A DNA stretch of 58,481 nt from an uncultured Tateyamaria sp. (GCF_947504105.1 NZ_CANNGP010000029.1:1-58481), one strand, 5' to 3'; counted from the stretch's first letter, positions 44,773 to 54,773 are shown. Translations and numbers: made by a program. The notes: generated by a model not told the origin, from the letters alone.

Positions 44773-45243
44773 TCACACCCGATGATAGGGTGATCCAGCC
44801 AGGATCGACGCGGCTCGATACAGCTGCTCAGTTAGCATCACGCGCACCAGCATATGCGGCCAGACCATCGCCCCGAAAGACAGAAGATGATCCGCCTCCG
44901 CCCGAAGGCCCGGATCAATCCCATCCGCGCCACCGATCAAAAAGGCCACGTCGCTGCGCCCATTGTCCCGCCATCCGCTCAAACGCTTGGCAAAGGCGGG
45001 CGACGTCTCGACCTTGCCCCGCTCATCCAGGCAACACAGCACGGCGCCCTTGGGCAACGCACGGCGCAGCAGGTCAGCTTCCGCCGCCATGCCACCGCCC
45101 CTACGGTCTTCCACTTCGGTGAGAGTCAGAGGACCAAGGCCAAGGGCCCGGCCCGTGCGGTCAAAGCGGGTGACATAGTCAGACACCAAATCACTCTCTG
45201 GACCGCCTCGCAGGCGGCCCACCGCACAGATATGCACACGCAT
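44773..45243 (-). CDS. rlmH: 23S rRNA (pseudouridine1915-N3)-methyltransferase RlmH
   Basis: A 156-aa SPOUT methyltransferase of the 23S r[30 protein letters not shown] (the SAM knot) and the C-terminus [19 protein letters not shown] are diagnostic. It follows rsfS by 17 nt, a common pairing of ribosome-maturation genes. Confidence 0.96.
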   Translation of the reverse strand: MRVHICAVGRLRGGPESDLVSDYVTRFDRTGRALGLGPLTLTEVEDRRGGGMAAEADLLRRALPKGAVLCCLDERGKVETSPAFAKRLSGWRDNGRSDVAFLIGGADGIDPGLRAEADHLLSFGAMVWPHMLVRVMLTEQLYRAASILAGSPYHRV

Positions 45244-45260
45244 AAGCTAAGCGCGCAGGA

Positions 45261-45620
45261 TCAGTTGGTTGCAGCAGCGCCGGGCTGCCACATCTTCTCC
45301 AGCTGATAGAACTCGCGCACCTCGGGCCGGAACACATGGACAATCACATCGCCCGTGTCGATCAGAACCCAGTCGCCGGTATCCTTGCCCTCAACACGGG
45401 TCGAGATGCCGAACTTGGCTTTCAGCCGTTCCACCAGCTTTTCCGAGATCGCCGCCACCTGGCGCGACGACCGACCCGAGCAGATCACCATGTAGTCACC
45501 CATGGCGGTCTTGCCGCGCAGATCGATCTGCACAACATCTTCGGCTTTGTCGTCGTTGAGGGAAGACAGCACAGCCTCAAGGATACCATCGCTTGTGGCT
45601 TGCGTTTTGGGGGCGGCCAT
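45261..45620 (-). CDS. rsfS: Ribosomal silencing factor RsfS
   Basis: A 119-aa protein that binds uL14 and prevents subunit joining. DDKAEDVVQIDLRGKTAMGDYMVICSGRS-like core (seen as IDLRGKTAMGDYMVICSG) and DTGDWVLIDTGDVIVHVFRPE are family hallmarks. I chose the ATG at 45620 because the family is usually 105-120 aa and it overlaps the stop of a small upstream frame (TGATG). The same frame is open to an ATG at 45746, giving 161 aa, but the extra part has no family resemblance. Confidence 0.9.
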   Translation of the reverse strand: MAAPKTQATSDGILEAVLSSLNDDKAEDVVQIDLRGKTAMGDYMVICSGRSSRQVAAISEKLVERLKAKFGISTRVEGKDTGDWVLIDTGDVIVHVFRPEVREFYQLEKMWQPGAAATN

Positions 45621-45676
45621 CACAGCCGCGGCTCCATCAGCGGTCTGAACCGCGTCAGCAGAGAATGACAGGACAT
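45620..45676 (-). CDS. Possible 18-aa leader ORF coupled to rsfS
   Basis: An ATG at 45676 is preceded by AAAGGAGG only 3 nt away and opens an 18-codon frame (MSCHSLLTRFRPLMEPRL) whose TGA overlaps the rsfS ATG. It could be a leader peptide that loads ribosomes for rsfS. The spacing of the binding site is short, and the overlap could be chance. Confidence 0.38.
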   Translation of the reverse strand: MSCHSLLTRFRPLMEPRL

Positions 45677-45766
45677 TGTCCTCCTTTGTCAGCACGCCGT
45701 CCAAATCCCCGGCGCTGGGATACCTAGATCGTAACAACGCGCGCATGACATTTCAATGAAACGCGT

Positions 45767-46282
45767 TCACGCGCAGGGTTTCAGAGGGTCCTGTGCAACA
45801 CTTTCCAGCGCATCGTCAATGCGCGCGTCTTTCACCAGCGGCAGAAAGGGACCGTCTGCGGCAAGCCGTATGTAAATGGACACCTTGCCTGTTTCCGGCG
45901 GCGCGGCGCCAAGCCTGCAGGGCTCAAAATCCACGCTCAGGCTGCCCTTGGTCTCGTCCGGGTCAGCGGCCTTCCACGCCCTGATCTCTGCCTGTAGCGC
46001 ACGCAGGTCCGCATGTGCCGCCGGGGCCACCTGCAATACGTCCCCCGCCATCTCAACCGGGAAACTGCCGGACGTTTCAGCCCCATCGCCGCGCGCGGCG
46101 CGCAGATCCAGCGTGCCGGACCCCGGCAACAGGGCCACACCGTCGGACAGGTCAACCCGCAACGCGATATCGGCCGGGTCGGCAGACAGTGGATCCAGCC
46201 CTTGCAGTTGCAGCAGCGTGCCGGGCGCGATTGAGGTACAGGCACCGAGACAAATGGACAGGGCCAACACAACATCTTTCAT
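45767..46282 (-). CDS. Putative lipoprotein of unknown function
   Basis: A 171-aa protein starting MKDVVLALSICLGACTS, with lipobox LGAC. The mature part is beta-rich with a Cys (EPCRLG) and a C-terminal Cys (KPCA) that may pair. It diverges from the DUF2975 gene across an AT-rich 69-bp gap. No family recognised. Confidence 0.65.
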   Translation of the reverse strand: MKDVVLALSICLGACTSIAPGTLLQLQGLDPLSADPADIALRVDLSDGVALLPGSGTLDLRAARGDGAETSGSFPVEMAGDVLQVAPAAHADLRALQAEIRAWKAADPDETKGSLSVDFEPCRLGAAPPETGKVSIYIRLAADGPFLPLVKDARIDDALESVAQDPLKPCA

Positions 46283-46351
46283 GAAATTTGTCCTTTCGAA
46301 TCATTTTTTATTGTTTTACGTTAATTTTTAGTAGCCATATAGGAAACATAG

Positions 46352-46885
46352 ATGCAAGACACTTTGATCGCCCGACGGGCCCGACAATTCGAATGGGCAA
46401 CGATCGGCCTGTTTACGCTGCTGGTCGTTGCAGCCGTCATTGCCATTGTTGACGGGGGGCTGTCCGTTGCCGACTTGCGCGAAGAATTTGACAACAAGAA
46501 CTTCCCAGAAACGCCCAGCGCCTGGGCGGTCACCCTGTGGCGCACCATTGAAATTGCGTCTTATGCCCTGTTGCTCTGGGTGCTGTGGTGCGTCCGCGGC
46601 TGGCTGGCCGCCTGTGCCAATGGCGACACGTTCCAAATCGACACGGCGCGGCGTGTTCTGCGGATCGGCCAGGGTCTGCTCGCCCTCGCTGTCGTCGAAA
46701 TCGTCAGACACACGGTGATCATACTGGCCCTGACCTGGAACACCCCCCCCGGACAGCGCACCTTGTCCATTGCCATTGATGGCTCTGGCCTGTTCCTGTT
46801 GCTGGCAGCAGCGCTGTTAACCATGTTTGGATATATTCAGTCAGAAGCGGCCCGATTGATGGCAGAGAACAGGGAATTCGTATGA
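46352..46885 (+). CDS. DUF2975-type four-helix membrane protein
   Basis: A 177-aa membrane protein with four helices in the DUF2975 layout (FTLLVVAAVIAIV-like first helix; ALLLWVLWCVRGWLAAC; a motif like GDTFQIDTARRVLRIGQGLL, which is typical of the family; a last helix near residues 145-165). AGGAAAC precedes the ATG at 46352. The upstream AT-rich gap has TTGTTT and CATATA hexamers about 18 nt apart. It overlaps the next gene by 4 nt. Such pairs are common, with unknown function. Confidence 0.8.
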   Translation: MQDTLIARRARQFEWATIGLFTLLVVAAVIAIVDGGLSVADLREEFDNKNFPETPSAWAVTLWRTIEIASYALLLWVLWCVRGWLAACANGDTFQIDTARRVLRIGQGLLALAVVEIVRHTVIILALTWNTPPGQRTLSIAIDGSGLFLLLAAALLTMFGYIQSEAARLMAENREFV

Positions 46886-47100
46886 CCGGGATCATTGTCC
46901 GCCTTGACGTGATGATGGCCATGCGCAAGGTCAAGGGCCGCGACCTTGCGGCCCGGATCGGAATCACAGAACAAAACCTGAGCCTGCTGAAATCCGGCAA
47001 GGTCAAAGGCATCCGCTTTGAAACACTGGCCAAGCTGTGCGAAGCGCTGGACTGTCAGCCGGGCGACTTGTTGGAGGCCACAACGCCGGATACGTCCTGA
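46882..47100 (+). CDS. Cro/CI-type helix-turn-helix regulator (YozG-like)
   Basis: A 72-aa single-domain HTH_26/XRE regulator. The helix-turn-helix spans about residues 19-45 (GRDLAARIGITEQNLSLLKSG) and ends in the typical LAKLCEALDCQPGDLLE. Its ATG overlaps the DUF2975 stop (ATGA). This two-gene module (membrane DUF2975 plus YozG-type regulator) recurs in bacteria; the regulator probably controls its own operon. Confidence 0.85.
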   Translation: MTGIIVRLDVMMAMRKVKGRDLAARIGITEQNLSLLKSGKVKGIRFETLAKLCEALDCQPGDLLEATTPDTS

Positions 47101-47136
47101 CGGCATTTCGCCTCGCCGTCAGGACCAAACCAACGT

Positions 47137-47802
47137 CTAACCCAGTTGCGCGGCAAACTCTGTGAAAACGTCTCCACTGACCGCCGGACCATGCCCGAAC
47201 GCCACCCGCTTCGGCCCCAGCGCCGCCAACTTACGGATCGAGGCCCGCGCGGCCCCCATGTCCCACGTCGCGATCCCCAAGGGCAGCCCAAGGCGTGGTG
47301 CGGTGGTGACCAGGTTCATGCCCACGGCTGCATCCCCCGCAATCAACACCCCATCGGACGCACGCCAGAACGAGATGTGACCCTTGGTATGCCCCGGCGT
47401 TTCAATCACCTCGAACCCGCCAACCCGGTCCCCTTCGGTCAACGTCCGTGCCACGGGATGCCCTTCGCCAGCAAAGAACCTTTGCTGCATCCGCGCCATC
47501 AGCGATCTGGGATTTGGAAACGAGCCCAGAACATACCCCGTCTCAGCCGCCTCCCGTTCCGCCGGATGACACATCAACGACAGGTTCAAAGCCCGGCAGA
47601 CCTCGGCCGTGGCGCCCTGATGGTCCGGATGGGCATGGGTCAGGGCATGCCCCGACACCGCCTTGCCCCGCAGGGCGCGCAGCAGCTTGGGACCGGACCG
47701 CTTCACACCGGCATCCACCAGCACGTCGCCCAACAGATAGCAATTCACAGACTGGCGCGGCATTACCGGAAGCTGCCACGCGCCTTCCCCAAGCTGAATC
47801 AT
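47137..47802 (-). CDS. MBL-fold metallo-hydrolase
   Basis: A 221-aa metallo-beta-lactamase-fold protein. The metal site THAHPDHQGA is intact; further ligands are seen in TPGHTKGHISFW, AGDAAVG and FGHGP. It resembles glyoxalase-II-like hydrolases, but substrate is unknown. It overlaps the mscS-type gene by 4 nt (ATGA) and is downstream of it. Confidence 0.85.
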   Translation of the reverse strand: MIQLGEGAWQLPVMPRQSVNCYLLGDVLVDAGVKRSGPKLLRALRGKAVSGHALTHAHPDHQGATAEVCRALNLSLMCHPAEREAAETGYVLGSFPNPRSLMARMQQRFFAGEGHPVARTLTEGDRVGGFEVIETPGHTKGHISFWRASDGVLIAGDAAVGMNLVTTAPRLGLPLGIATWDMGAARASIRKLAALGPKRVAFGHGPAVSGDVFTEFAAQLG

Positions 47803-49208
47803 AAACCTTCGCCCTCGTCACTGCCCTGCCCCAACAGCCGCACTTCGCGCTGCGGGAAGGGGATAGAGATGTTGTTTTCTTTGAAAATGTCCCACAGCGC
47901 CAGATACACGTTGCCGCGGATGTTGGTCAGCCCGCCTGTAGGGTCCGTGATCCAGAAGCGCAGGATGTAGTCGACGGAACTGTCACCAAATCCCACGATG
48001 TGGCACACGGGCGGACGCGAGGATAGAACGCGTTCCACCCCCTTGGCCGCCTCGATCGCCAGTTTGCGGACCTGATGGGGATCACAGCCATAAGACGTGC
48101 CAAAATAAATATCGAGGCGTACAAACTCGTTCGAATGGGACCAGTTGACCACCTGGCCTGTGATCAGATCCTCGTTCGGAATCAGGTATTCACGACCATC
48201 GCGGGTCACGACCGATGCGTACCGCGCGCCCAGGGTCTGGATCCATCCAAACGTGTCGCCCAAGCTGATCACGTCGCCGGGCTTGATGGATTTGTCGAGC
48301 AGGATGATGACCCCTGACACAAGGTTCGACACCACCTTCTGCAGACCAAAGCCCAGACCAACACCAATGGCCCCCGACAGCACGGCAAGCCCGGTCAGAT
48401 CGATACCCAGCGCCCGCACCCCTGCATAGAAGGCGAAGGCATAGAACACGATCTGCACGACCTTGACGATCAGCACCCGCATAGAGGGCGAGATGTCCTC
48501 GTTCGCCTGAACACGGCTGGACGTGGTGACGGTGATGAACCGGGCCAACGCCAAAAGGCACCCGATGATGACCACGCCCTGCACAACCAGCAGGGCCGAA
48601 ATACGCATGTCGCCCATCGAGAACGCCGCAGCATCCAGCACCTCTGACGCCTCGTCCACGACCCCCAGCACGTATAGAGTGACGTAAATCCAAGCGCTGT
48701 ATCGGACCAAGCGACGCAGGAATATGGATCGGATCAAACGGGTCGCAAAGGCCACCAGCAACCATGCCGTTGCAAGGGTCGCAATTAGGCCAAGGACGTA
48801 AGATCGCGATGGCCATGTGGCCTCGCGCATGATCCAGACCAACAGCCAGATCAGAACCACGAAGAAAATCGCGCGCAAGCGCTGATGCACAACCACCAGC
48901 ACGCGCATGCGCCATTTGGGCCACCCCTCGCGCGTGCCCATCCAGGTGCGGATACGCGGCCCCAGCCAATGGCGCAACAAAAGCGCCAGAACGAAGACCG
49001 CCAGCGCCATGACCAGTTGATAGGCCACCCACGGGCGCAGCAACGACATTGCAAAGCTCTCGGCATGCCCGAACATGGTCATGGCCACGGACCACGCAAT
49101 CTCGGTCAATGTCTGCCCGTCATTGGACTGCCCGGTCACCGCCGCCTCGGCTGCAGAGCTCAGCGCATTGGCAATATCATTGCCGCTACCATCCGTATGC
49201 GTGCTCAT
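47799..49208 (-). CDS. MscS-family mechanosensitive ion channel
   Basis: A 469-aa protein with several N-terminal helices and a C-terminal MscS core. The pore helix is seen in LAVLSGAIGVGLGFGLQKVV and the beta domain in SIKPGDVISLGDTFGWI and REYLIPNEDLITGQVVNWS, followed by the alpha/beta vestibule. It relieves turgor on osmotic downshift; a regulated, larger relative of MscS. Coupled to the MBL hydrolase gene. Confidence 0.92.
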   Translation of the reverse strand: MSTHTDGSGNDIANALSSAAEAAVTGQSNDGQTLTEIAWSVAMTMFGHAESFAMSLLRPWVAYQLVMALAVFVLALLLRHWLGPRIRTWMGTREGWPKWRMRVLVVVHQRLRAIFFVVLIWLLVWIMREATWPSRSYVLGLIATLATAWLLVAFATRLIRSIFLRRLVRYSAWIYVTLYVLGVVDEASEVLDAAAFSMGDMRISALLVVQGVVIIGCLLALARFITVTTSSRVQANEDISPSMRVLIVKVVQIVFYAFAFYAGVRALGIDLTGLAVLSGAIGVGLGFGLQKVVSNLVSGVIILLDKSIKPGDVISLGDTFGWIQTLGARYASVVTRDGREYLIPNEDLITGQVVNWSHSNEFVRLDIYFGTSYGCDPHQVRKLAIEAAKGVERVLSSRPPVCHIVGFGDSSVDYILRFWITDPTGGLTNIRGNVYLALWDIFKENNISIPFPQREVRLLGQGSDEGEGL

Positions 49209-49279
49209 GCCTGCCCTCCGTTATCCGCACCATGCAATGACTGAAGAACACGATCAATCGCGCCTCGCTTGATCGGCAC

Positions 49280-49390
49280 ATGGAATCCCGTTATCTGGCA
49301 AATATGACCCGCCTCTTTGACATGGATGACCGCGCACGTCTGCGCGAACGCTTTTTCGGGGCGACGCACACGGTGCTGGCGCGCCTATAA
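49280..49390 (+). CDS. Possible 36-aa small ORF upstream of leuC
   Basis: An open frame from ATG 49280 to TAA 49390, reading [20 protein letters not shown] and ending HTVLARL. It is 56 nt before leuC. It is not a classical leucine attenuator peptide because leucines are not clustered, and no strong ribosome-binding site is seen. Confidence 0.3.
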   Translation: MESRYLANMTRLFDMDDRARLRERFFGATHTVLARL

Positions 49391-49446
49391 GGCTGCCCAT
49401 CCCTCATCCATCTCGAATACAGCCAATCCAAGGGAGAGGACCAACC

Positions 49447-50853
49447 ATGTCCCCCAAGACACTTTATGACAAAATCTGGGATGCCCACGTCGCCCACGAG
49501 GCCGAGGACGGCACCTGCCTGCTTTATATCGACCGCCACCTCGTGCACGAGGTCACCAGCCCGCAAGCCTTTGAAGGGCTGCGCATGGCAAACCGCCCTG
49601 TCCGCGCCCCGGACAAAACGATTGCCGTGCCGGACCACAACGTGCCGACGACGCCCGGTCGCGAAGACCCAAAGAACATGACCGAAGACAGCGCCATTCA
49701 GGTTGCCGCCCTTGACAAGAACGCCAAGGACTTTGGCATTCACTACTACCCCGTATCGGACGTGCGTCAGGGTATCGTGCACATCGTGGGCCCTGAACAG
49801 GGCTGGACCCTGCCCGGCATGACTGTCGTTTGTGGTGACTCGCACACTGCAACGCATGGCGCATTTGGCGCGCTGGCCCATGGCATCGGGACCAGCGAAG
49901 TGGAACACGTGCTGGCGACGCAAACGCTGATCCAGAAAAAGTCCAAGAACATGAAGGTCGAGATCACGGGCAAGCTGCGCCCTGGTGTGACGGCTAAGGA
50001 CATCACCCTGTCTGTCATCGGTGAAACCGGTACGGCGGGCGGCACCGGCTATGTCATCGAGTATTGCGGCGAAGCGATCCGCGATCTTTCGATGGAAGGG
50101 CGCATGACCGTTTGCAACATGGCGATTGAAGGCGGCGCACACGCTGGCTTGATCGCGCCGGATGAAAAGACCTTTGAATACGTCAAGGGCCGCCCCCACG
50201 CACCCAAGGGCGCGCAGTTCGAAGCGGCGATGGAGTGGTGGAAAACGCTCTATTCCGATGACGACGCGCAGTGGGACAAGGTCATCACGATCAAGGGCGA
50301 AGACATCGCACCCGTCGTCACATGGGGCACCTCGCCCGAGGACGTGCTGCCGATCACGGCCAATGTGCCGTCAGCAGATGACTTCGAAGGTGGCAAGGTC
50401 GGCGCGGCCCAACGCTCGCTTGACTACATGGGCCTGACACCGGGCACACCGCTCTCGGATATCGAGATCGACACGGTCTTTATCGGCTCCTGCACCAATG
50501 GTCGTATCGAAGACCTGCGCGCTGCGGCCGAGATTCTGAAAGGCAAAAAGATCAAGGACGGCCTGCGCGCCATGGTCGTGCCCGGATCCGGCCTTGTCCG
50601 CTTGCAAGCCGAAGAAGAAGGGCTGGCTGACATTTTCAAAGAGGCCGGTTTCGAATGGCGGCTTGCGGGATGCTCCATGTGTCTGGCGATGAACCCCGAC
50701 CAATTGGCCGAAGGCGAACGTTGCGTGTCGACGTCGAACCGGAACTTCGAAGGGCGGCAGGGCTACAAGGGGCGCACGCACCTCGTGTCGCCCGGGATGG
50801 CAGCGGCGGCTGCACTCACAGGTAAACTCACCGACGTGCGGGAGATGATGTAA
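49447..50853 (+). CDS. leuC: 3-isopropylmalate dehydratase large subunit
   Basis: A 468-aa aconitase-family subunit that, with LeuD, isomerises 2- to 3-isopropylmalate in leucine synthesis. It binds a 4Fe-4S cluster through Cys in [14 protein letters not shown] and the [11 protein letters not shown] pair. [19 protein letters not shown] is also typical. GGAGAGGA precedes the ATG. The stop overlaps the leuD start (TAATG). Confidence 0.97.
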   Translation: MSPKTLYDKIWDAHVAHEAEDGTCLLYIDRHLVHEVTSPQAFEGLRMANRPVRAPDKTIAVPDHNVPTTPGREDPKNMTEDSAIQVAALDKNAKDFGIHYYPVSDVRQGIVHIVGPEQGWTLPGMTVVCGDSHTATHGAFGALAHGIGTSEVEHVLATQTLIQKKSKNMKVEITGKLRPGVTAKDITLSVIGETGTAGGTGYVIEYCGEAIRDLSMEGRMTVCNMAIEGGAHAGLIAPDEKTFEYVKGRPHAPKGAQFEAAMEWWKTLYSDDDAQWDKVITIKGEDIAPVVTWGTSPEDVLPITANVPSADDFEGGKVGAAQRSLDYMGLTPGTPLSDIEIDTVFIGSCTNGRIEDLRAAAEILKGKKIKDGLRAMVVPGSGLVRLQAEEEGLADIFKEAGFEWRLAGCSMCLAMNPDQLAEGERCVSTSNRNFEGRQGYKGRTHLVSPGMAAAAALTGKLTDVREMM

Positions 50854-51458
50854 TGGACAAATTTGAAACACTGACAGGGATCGCGGCGCCCATGCCGCTG
50901 GTCAATATCGATACCGATATGATCATCCCCAAGCAGTTCCTAAAAACCATCAAACGTTCCGGCCTTGGCGCGAACCTGTTTGACGAGATGCGTTTTGATC
51001 GCCAGGGCAACGAGATTGCGGATTTCGTGCTGAACCAGGACGCCCATCGCGAGGCTGAGATTCTCGTGGCGGGCGACAACTTCGGGTGCGGTTCATCGCG
51101 TGAGCACGCGCCCTGGGCTATCAAGGATTTCGGCATCCGCTGCGTCATCTCCACCAGCTTTGCAGATATCTTCCATAACAACTGCTTCAAGAACGGCATC
51201 CTGCCCATCGCCTTGCCGCAGGAAGCCGTGGACGTGTTGATGAAAGACGCCGAGAAAGGCGCCAACGCCCGCATGACCGTCGATCTGGAAAACCAGACAG
51301 TGATCACGTCCGACGGCGAAAACTTTTCCTTCGAGGTCGATGCCTTCAAGAAGCACTGCCTGCTTGAAGGGCTGGATGATATCGGTCTGACAATGGAGAA
51401 GGCCAGCAGCATCGACAGCTTCGAAGCCCAAGCTGCTCAGGCCCGCCCCTGGGTCTAA
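50853..51458 (+). CDS. leuD: 3-isopropylmalate dehydratase small subunit
   Basis: The 201-aa swivelling-domain partner of Leu[18 protein letters not shown] and the substrate loop [15 protein letters not shown] are diagnostic. It overlaps leuC by 1 nt, so the subunits are translationally coupled. Confidence 0.97.
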   Translation: MDKFETLTGIAAPMPLVNIDTDMIIPKQFLKTIKRSGLGANLFDEMRFDRQGNEIADFVLNQDAHREAEILVAGDNFGCGSSREHAPWAIKDFGIRCVISTSFADIFHNNCFKNGILPIALPQEAVDVLMKDAEKGANARMTVDLENQTVITSDGENFSFEVDAFKKHCLLEGLDDIGLTMEKASSIDSFEAQAAQARPWV

Positions 51459-51765
51459 GCAGACGTTAACAAAGAAACAGCATAGCGGTTGCGCATCGCT
51501 ATGCTACTCACAGGTTGTATACACAACATCTTGGGGTGCACGTGTACCGTGCCAAATTCCCGCCCCATAAATGATGCACAAAGGCACCACACCGTCCCTC
51601 AAAATGACCAAAGGTTTGCGTTTCATTAACCATAAGGCTTGAGAGCCCGGGTCAATCAAGGCAACAATGTGTCCAGAATGAGGCACCCGCCTGACCTGGT
51701 GGGATCAAGTTGGAACAAGTCGCGGCAACGTATCGGGACTGGCCAGTTTGAAGGGAACGAGAGAC
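51459..51765. other. Intergenic region after leuD with a 9-bp hairpin
   Basis: Just after leuD is a perfect stem AGCATAGCG/CGCTATGCT with a 9-nt loop (51479-51505), lacking a T-run. A short dyad GTTGTATACACAAC follows at 51514-51527. The rest holds no recognisable gene; a promoter for the downstream membrane gene is expected here. Confidence 0.5.
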
Positions 51766-52602
51766 GTGATAGCACGATTGTCAGGTGCCGCCATGCGCGG
51801 TTTTTTGGTGTCATTGATGATTGCCATACCAGCACTTGTCGTGCCCGGCTCATCTATGGACTCTTCGCAAGCCACTATCCTTATCGCACTTCTTGCCGCT
51901 TTCCTGACATTTGTCGAATACAACTCGACAAGCCCAAGCATTGTTGAATTCCGCGACGCCGCGCCGTTCAACCGCCTGCGCTTTGCTGCACTCATGGCAA
52001 CCGTATTCTTGCTCAGCCTGATCTGCCGCGGTAAAACAGACCCCACATTGCTGACCAATGCCCTCACCTCTGTCGGCACAATCATAGGCAACAGCATCGA
52101 CTTTCCCTACAGCCCAGTACGCCTTGTTGTACTGATGCTGCCGCCAGATGCGCACGACTCGGTCGTGCAGTCGGTCCGGACTGCCGCTGGCCTTGCCTAC
52201 CTCATTTCGCTCACTGCGATGGCCGTATTCCTGTTTCTTGTTCGGGTCATGGGTTGGCCTTCGCGCAACGGATCGTTCAACGTGTGGGTTAACCTGCCCC
52301 TGTTCGATCCCACGGCAGGTGGCGATGTGCTTTACCGCCTGAACAGGGACGCGCGTATCAACATCGCTCTGGGCTTCCTGCTGCCCTTTGTCATTCCGGC
52401 AGTGGTCAAGTTGGCCGCTGACCTGCTAAACCCGATCACGCTTGAGAACCCGCAAACCCTGATCTGGACAATGAGCGCATGGGCCTTTCTTCCCGCCAGC
52501 ATGATCATGCGCGGCATCGCGATGCAGCGGATTGCCGAAATGATCCGCGACCAGCGCAAGCGGGCCTACGCCAATGCAGATACGGAAATGCTCTTGGCCT
52601 GA
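51766..52602 (+). CDS. Membrane protein of unknown function in the leu region
   Basis: About 278 aa with six or so hydrophobic segments. The first half (RGFLVSLMIAIPALVV; TILIALLAAFLTF) and DAAPFNRLRFAALM precede a long loop and a C-terminal helical pair. I placed the start at the GTG at 51766 behind GAACGAGAGAC; TTG 51748 and ATG 51793 are alternatives. It lies between leuD and leuB, followed 11 nt later by an exonuclease-phosphatase gene. No named family recognised. Confidence 0.65.
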   Translation: MIARLSGAAMRGFLVSLMIAIPALVVPGSSMDSSQATILIALLAAFLTFVEYNSTSPSIVEFRDAAPFNRLRFAALMATVFLLSLICRGKTDPTLLTNALTSVGTIIGNSIDFPYSPVRLVVLMLPPDAHDSVVQSVRTAAGLAYLISLTAMAVFLFLVRVMGWPSRNGSFNVWVNLPLFDPTAGGDVLYRLNRDARINIALGFLLPFVIPAVVKLAADLLNPITLENPQTLIWTMSAWAFLPASMIMRGIAMQRIAEMIRDQRKRAYANADTEMLLA

Positions 52603-52613
52603 TCTCGGCCTGC

Positions 52614-53636
52614 ATGGTCTTTTTGATCGGGGCCATCGCGCACGCGGATACGCTCCGCATCGCCACCTACAACACCGAATTGCACCGCGACGGCCCGGGC
52701 CTTTTCCTGCGCGACCTTGTGCGCGGAGAGGACGACCAGATCACTGCCGTCCTGGCCGTCATTGCCCATTCAGATGCGGATGTGCTGGCGCTGCAGGGGA
52801 TCGACTATGATCTGACAAACGAGGCGCTGAGCCGTTTTGCAGAGGCAACTGGTTATCCCCATTATTTCGCATTGCGCCCCAATACCGGACTGCCCACGGG
52901 GCTGGACATGGATGGTGATGGACGGCGTGGCGGACCGCGTGATGCTCAAGGGTACGGGAGGTTCTCAGGTCAAGGCGGCATGGCGGTCCTGTCGCGCTTT
53001 CCGATCGACATAGCCAATGTGGGTGATCTGTCTTCACTGTTATGGACAGACTTCCCAAATGCGCTGTTGCCCGAGGTGAACGGCACCCCCTTCCCATCCG
53101 AAGAGGCGCAGGCCGTGCAGCGCCTGTCCACAACTGGTCACTGGATCGTCCCGATTGATGCGCCCGGCGGCACATTCCATTTGATGACGTTCCACGCGAG
53201 CCCGCCGGTTTTCGACGGCCCCGAAGACCGCAATGGCAAGCGCAACCATGATGAGATCAGGCTGTGGCAACATGTATTGGACGGTGGAATCGGCCCGCCC
53301 CCACCCGGGCCTTTCGTGATCGCCGGGGATGCGAATTTGGACCCGGAAGATGGCAGCGGCCTGCGTGAGGGCATCCGGAACCTTCTGTCTGATCAACGGC
53401 TTACAAATCCGTCCCCGCGGGGACACTTTGGAACAGATACCGTGGACTGGGATGACCCAGTGCCTGGCAACCTGCGCGTCAGCTATGTTCTGCCTTCGAC
53501 CCATTGGCGCGTAGTGGACAGCGGTGTGCTGTGGCCAGCCCCTGACGACGCCTTGGCCGACACGGTCGCAACGGCCAGTCGCCACAGATTGGTTTGGGCA
53601 GACCTGACCCTTGACCCTGCGGGCGGTGGTGAGTAG
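52614..53636 (+). CDS. Endonuclease/exonuclease/phosphatase-family protein
   Basis: A 340-aa EEP-fold protein. LRIATYNTELHRDGPG at the mature N-terminus and FVIAGDANLDPEDG (the GDxN motif) are characteristic; the metal Glu is replaced by Gln in LALQGIDYDL, and the C-terminal HRLVWADL supplies the catalytic His. A very short signal (MVFLIGAIAHA) suggests export. The Glu-to-Gln change may lower or alter activity. The start lacks a good ribosome-binding site and probably relies on coupling to the gene 11 nt upstream. Confidence 0.75.
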   Translation: MVFLIGAIAHADTLRIATYNTELHRDGPGLFLRDLVRGEDDQITAVLAVIAHSDADVLALQGIDYDLTNEALSRFAEATGYPHYFALRPNTGLPTGLDMDGDGRRGGPRDAQGYGRFSGQGGMAVLSRFPIDIANVGDLSSLLWTDFPNALLPEVNGTPFPSEEAQAVQRLSTTGHWIVPIDAPGGTFHLMTFHASPPVFDGPEDRNGKRNHDEIRLWQHVLDGGIGPPPPGPFVIAGDANLDPEDGSGLREGIRNLLSDQRLTNPSPRGHFGTDTVDWDDPVPGNLRVSYVLPSTHWRVVDSGVLWPAPDDALADTVATASRHRLVWADLTLDPAGGGE

Positions 53637-53669
53637 GCGAAACCCCAAGCAATCAAAGGAGTTTCGCCC

Positions 53670-54773
53670 ATGTCCAATCCGTCGATCTTGATCCTGCCGG
53701 GCGACGGCATCGGTCCCGAAGTTATGGACCAGGTCACCCGTATCATCGACTGGTTTGGCGCAAAACGGGATCTGGCCTTCGATGTGTCGACCGACCTTGT
53801 TGGTGGCGCCGCCTATGATGCGCATGGCACCCCCCTGCACGACGACACAATGGCCAAGGCGCAAGAGGTCGATGCGGTTCTTCTGGGCGCCGTGGGCGGC
53901 CCGAAATACGACGATCTGGATTTCTCGGTGAAGCCCGAACGTGGCCTACTGCGCTTGCGCAAGGAAATGGATCTGTATGCCAACTTGCGCCCGGCCCAAT
54001 GTTTTGACGCGCTGGCCGATTTCTCGTCTTTGAAAAAAGACATTGTTGCTGGCCTCGACATCATGATCGTGCGCGAGCTGACGAGCGGTGTCTATTTCGG
54101 CGAGCCTCGCGGCATCTTCGAAGAGGGCAACGAACGCGTCGGCATCAACACCCAGCGTTACACGGAATCCGAGATCGAACGTGCCGCCCGCTCGGCTTTT
54201 GAACTCGCCATGCGCCGCAACAAGAAGGTCTGCTCGATGGAGAAGGCCAATGTGATGGAAAGCGGTATTCTGTGGCGCGAGGTTGTGACCAAGGTGTGTG
54301 AGGAGTACCCCGAGGTTGAGTTGAGCCACATGTATGCCGACAACGGTGCGATGCAGTTGGTGCGTGCACCCAAACAGTTCGACGTGATCGTGACCGACAA
54401 TCTGTTTGGCGACATCTTGTCCGACTGTGCCGCCATGCTGACCGGCTCGCTGGGCATGTTGCCCTCCGCGTCGTTGGGCGCGCCGATGGCCAATGGTCGT
54501 CCCAAAGCGATGTACGAACCGGTCCACGGCTCAGCCCCTGATATCGCGGGTCAGGGCAAAGCGAACCCAATCGCCTGCATGCTCAGCTTTGCCATGGCAT
54601 TGCGCTATTCCTTTGACCAAGGCGACGAGGCTGCACGCCTGGAAGCCGCCATCGAGAAGGTGCTGGCAGACGGTGCCCGCACGGGCGACCTGATGGGTCC
54701 CGAGGGCGGCACGCCGCTGTCTACGACCGAGATGGGCGATGTGATCCTCGCGGCACTTGACGCAAGCCTCTGA
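53670..54773 (+). CDS. leuB: 3-isopropylmalate dehydrogenase
   Basis: A 367-aa NAD-dependent decarboxylating dehydrogenase for leucine synthesis. [11 protein letters not shown], the substrate Tyr in [14 protein letters not shown] region, the metal-binding [15 protein letters not shown] and [20 protein letters not shown] are all present. AAAGGAG precedes the ATG at 53670. It is separated from leuCD by two unrelated genes. Confidence 0.97.
   Translation: MSNPSILILPGDGIGPEVMDQVTRIIDWFGAKRDLAFDVSTDLVGGAAYDAHGTPLHDDTMAKAQEVDAVLLGAVGGPKYDDLDFSVKPERGLLRLRKEMDLYANLRPAQCFDALADFSSLKKDIVAGLDIMIVRELTSGVYFGEPRGIFEEGNERVGINTQRYTESEIERAARSAFELAMRRNKKVCSMEKANVMESGILWREVVTKVCEEYPEVELSHMYADNGAMQLVRAPKQFDVIVTDNLFGDILSDCAAMLTGSLGMLPSASLGAPMANGRPKAMYEPVHGSAPDIAGQGKANPIACMLSFAMALRYSFDQGDEAARLEAAIEKVLADGARTGDLMGPEGGTPLSTTEMGDVILAALDASL

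Noticed and set aside
49280-49390. Leucine attenuator peptide before leuC
   Set aside because: The small frame has no leucine run and no terminator/antiterminator pair follows, so classical attenuation is not supported.
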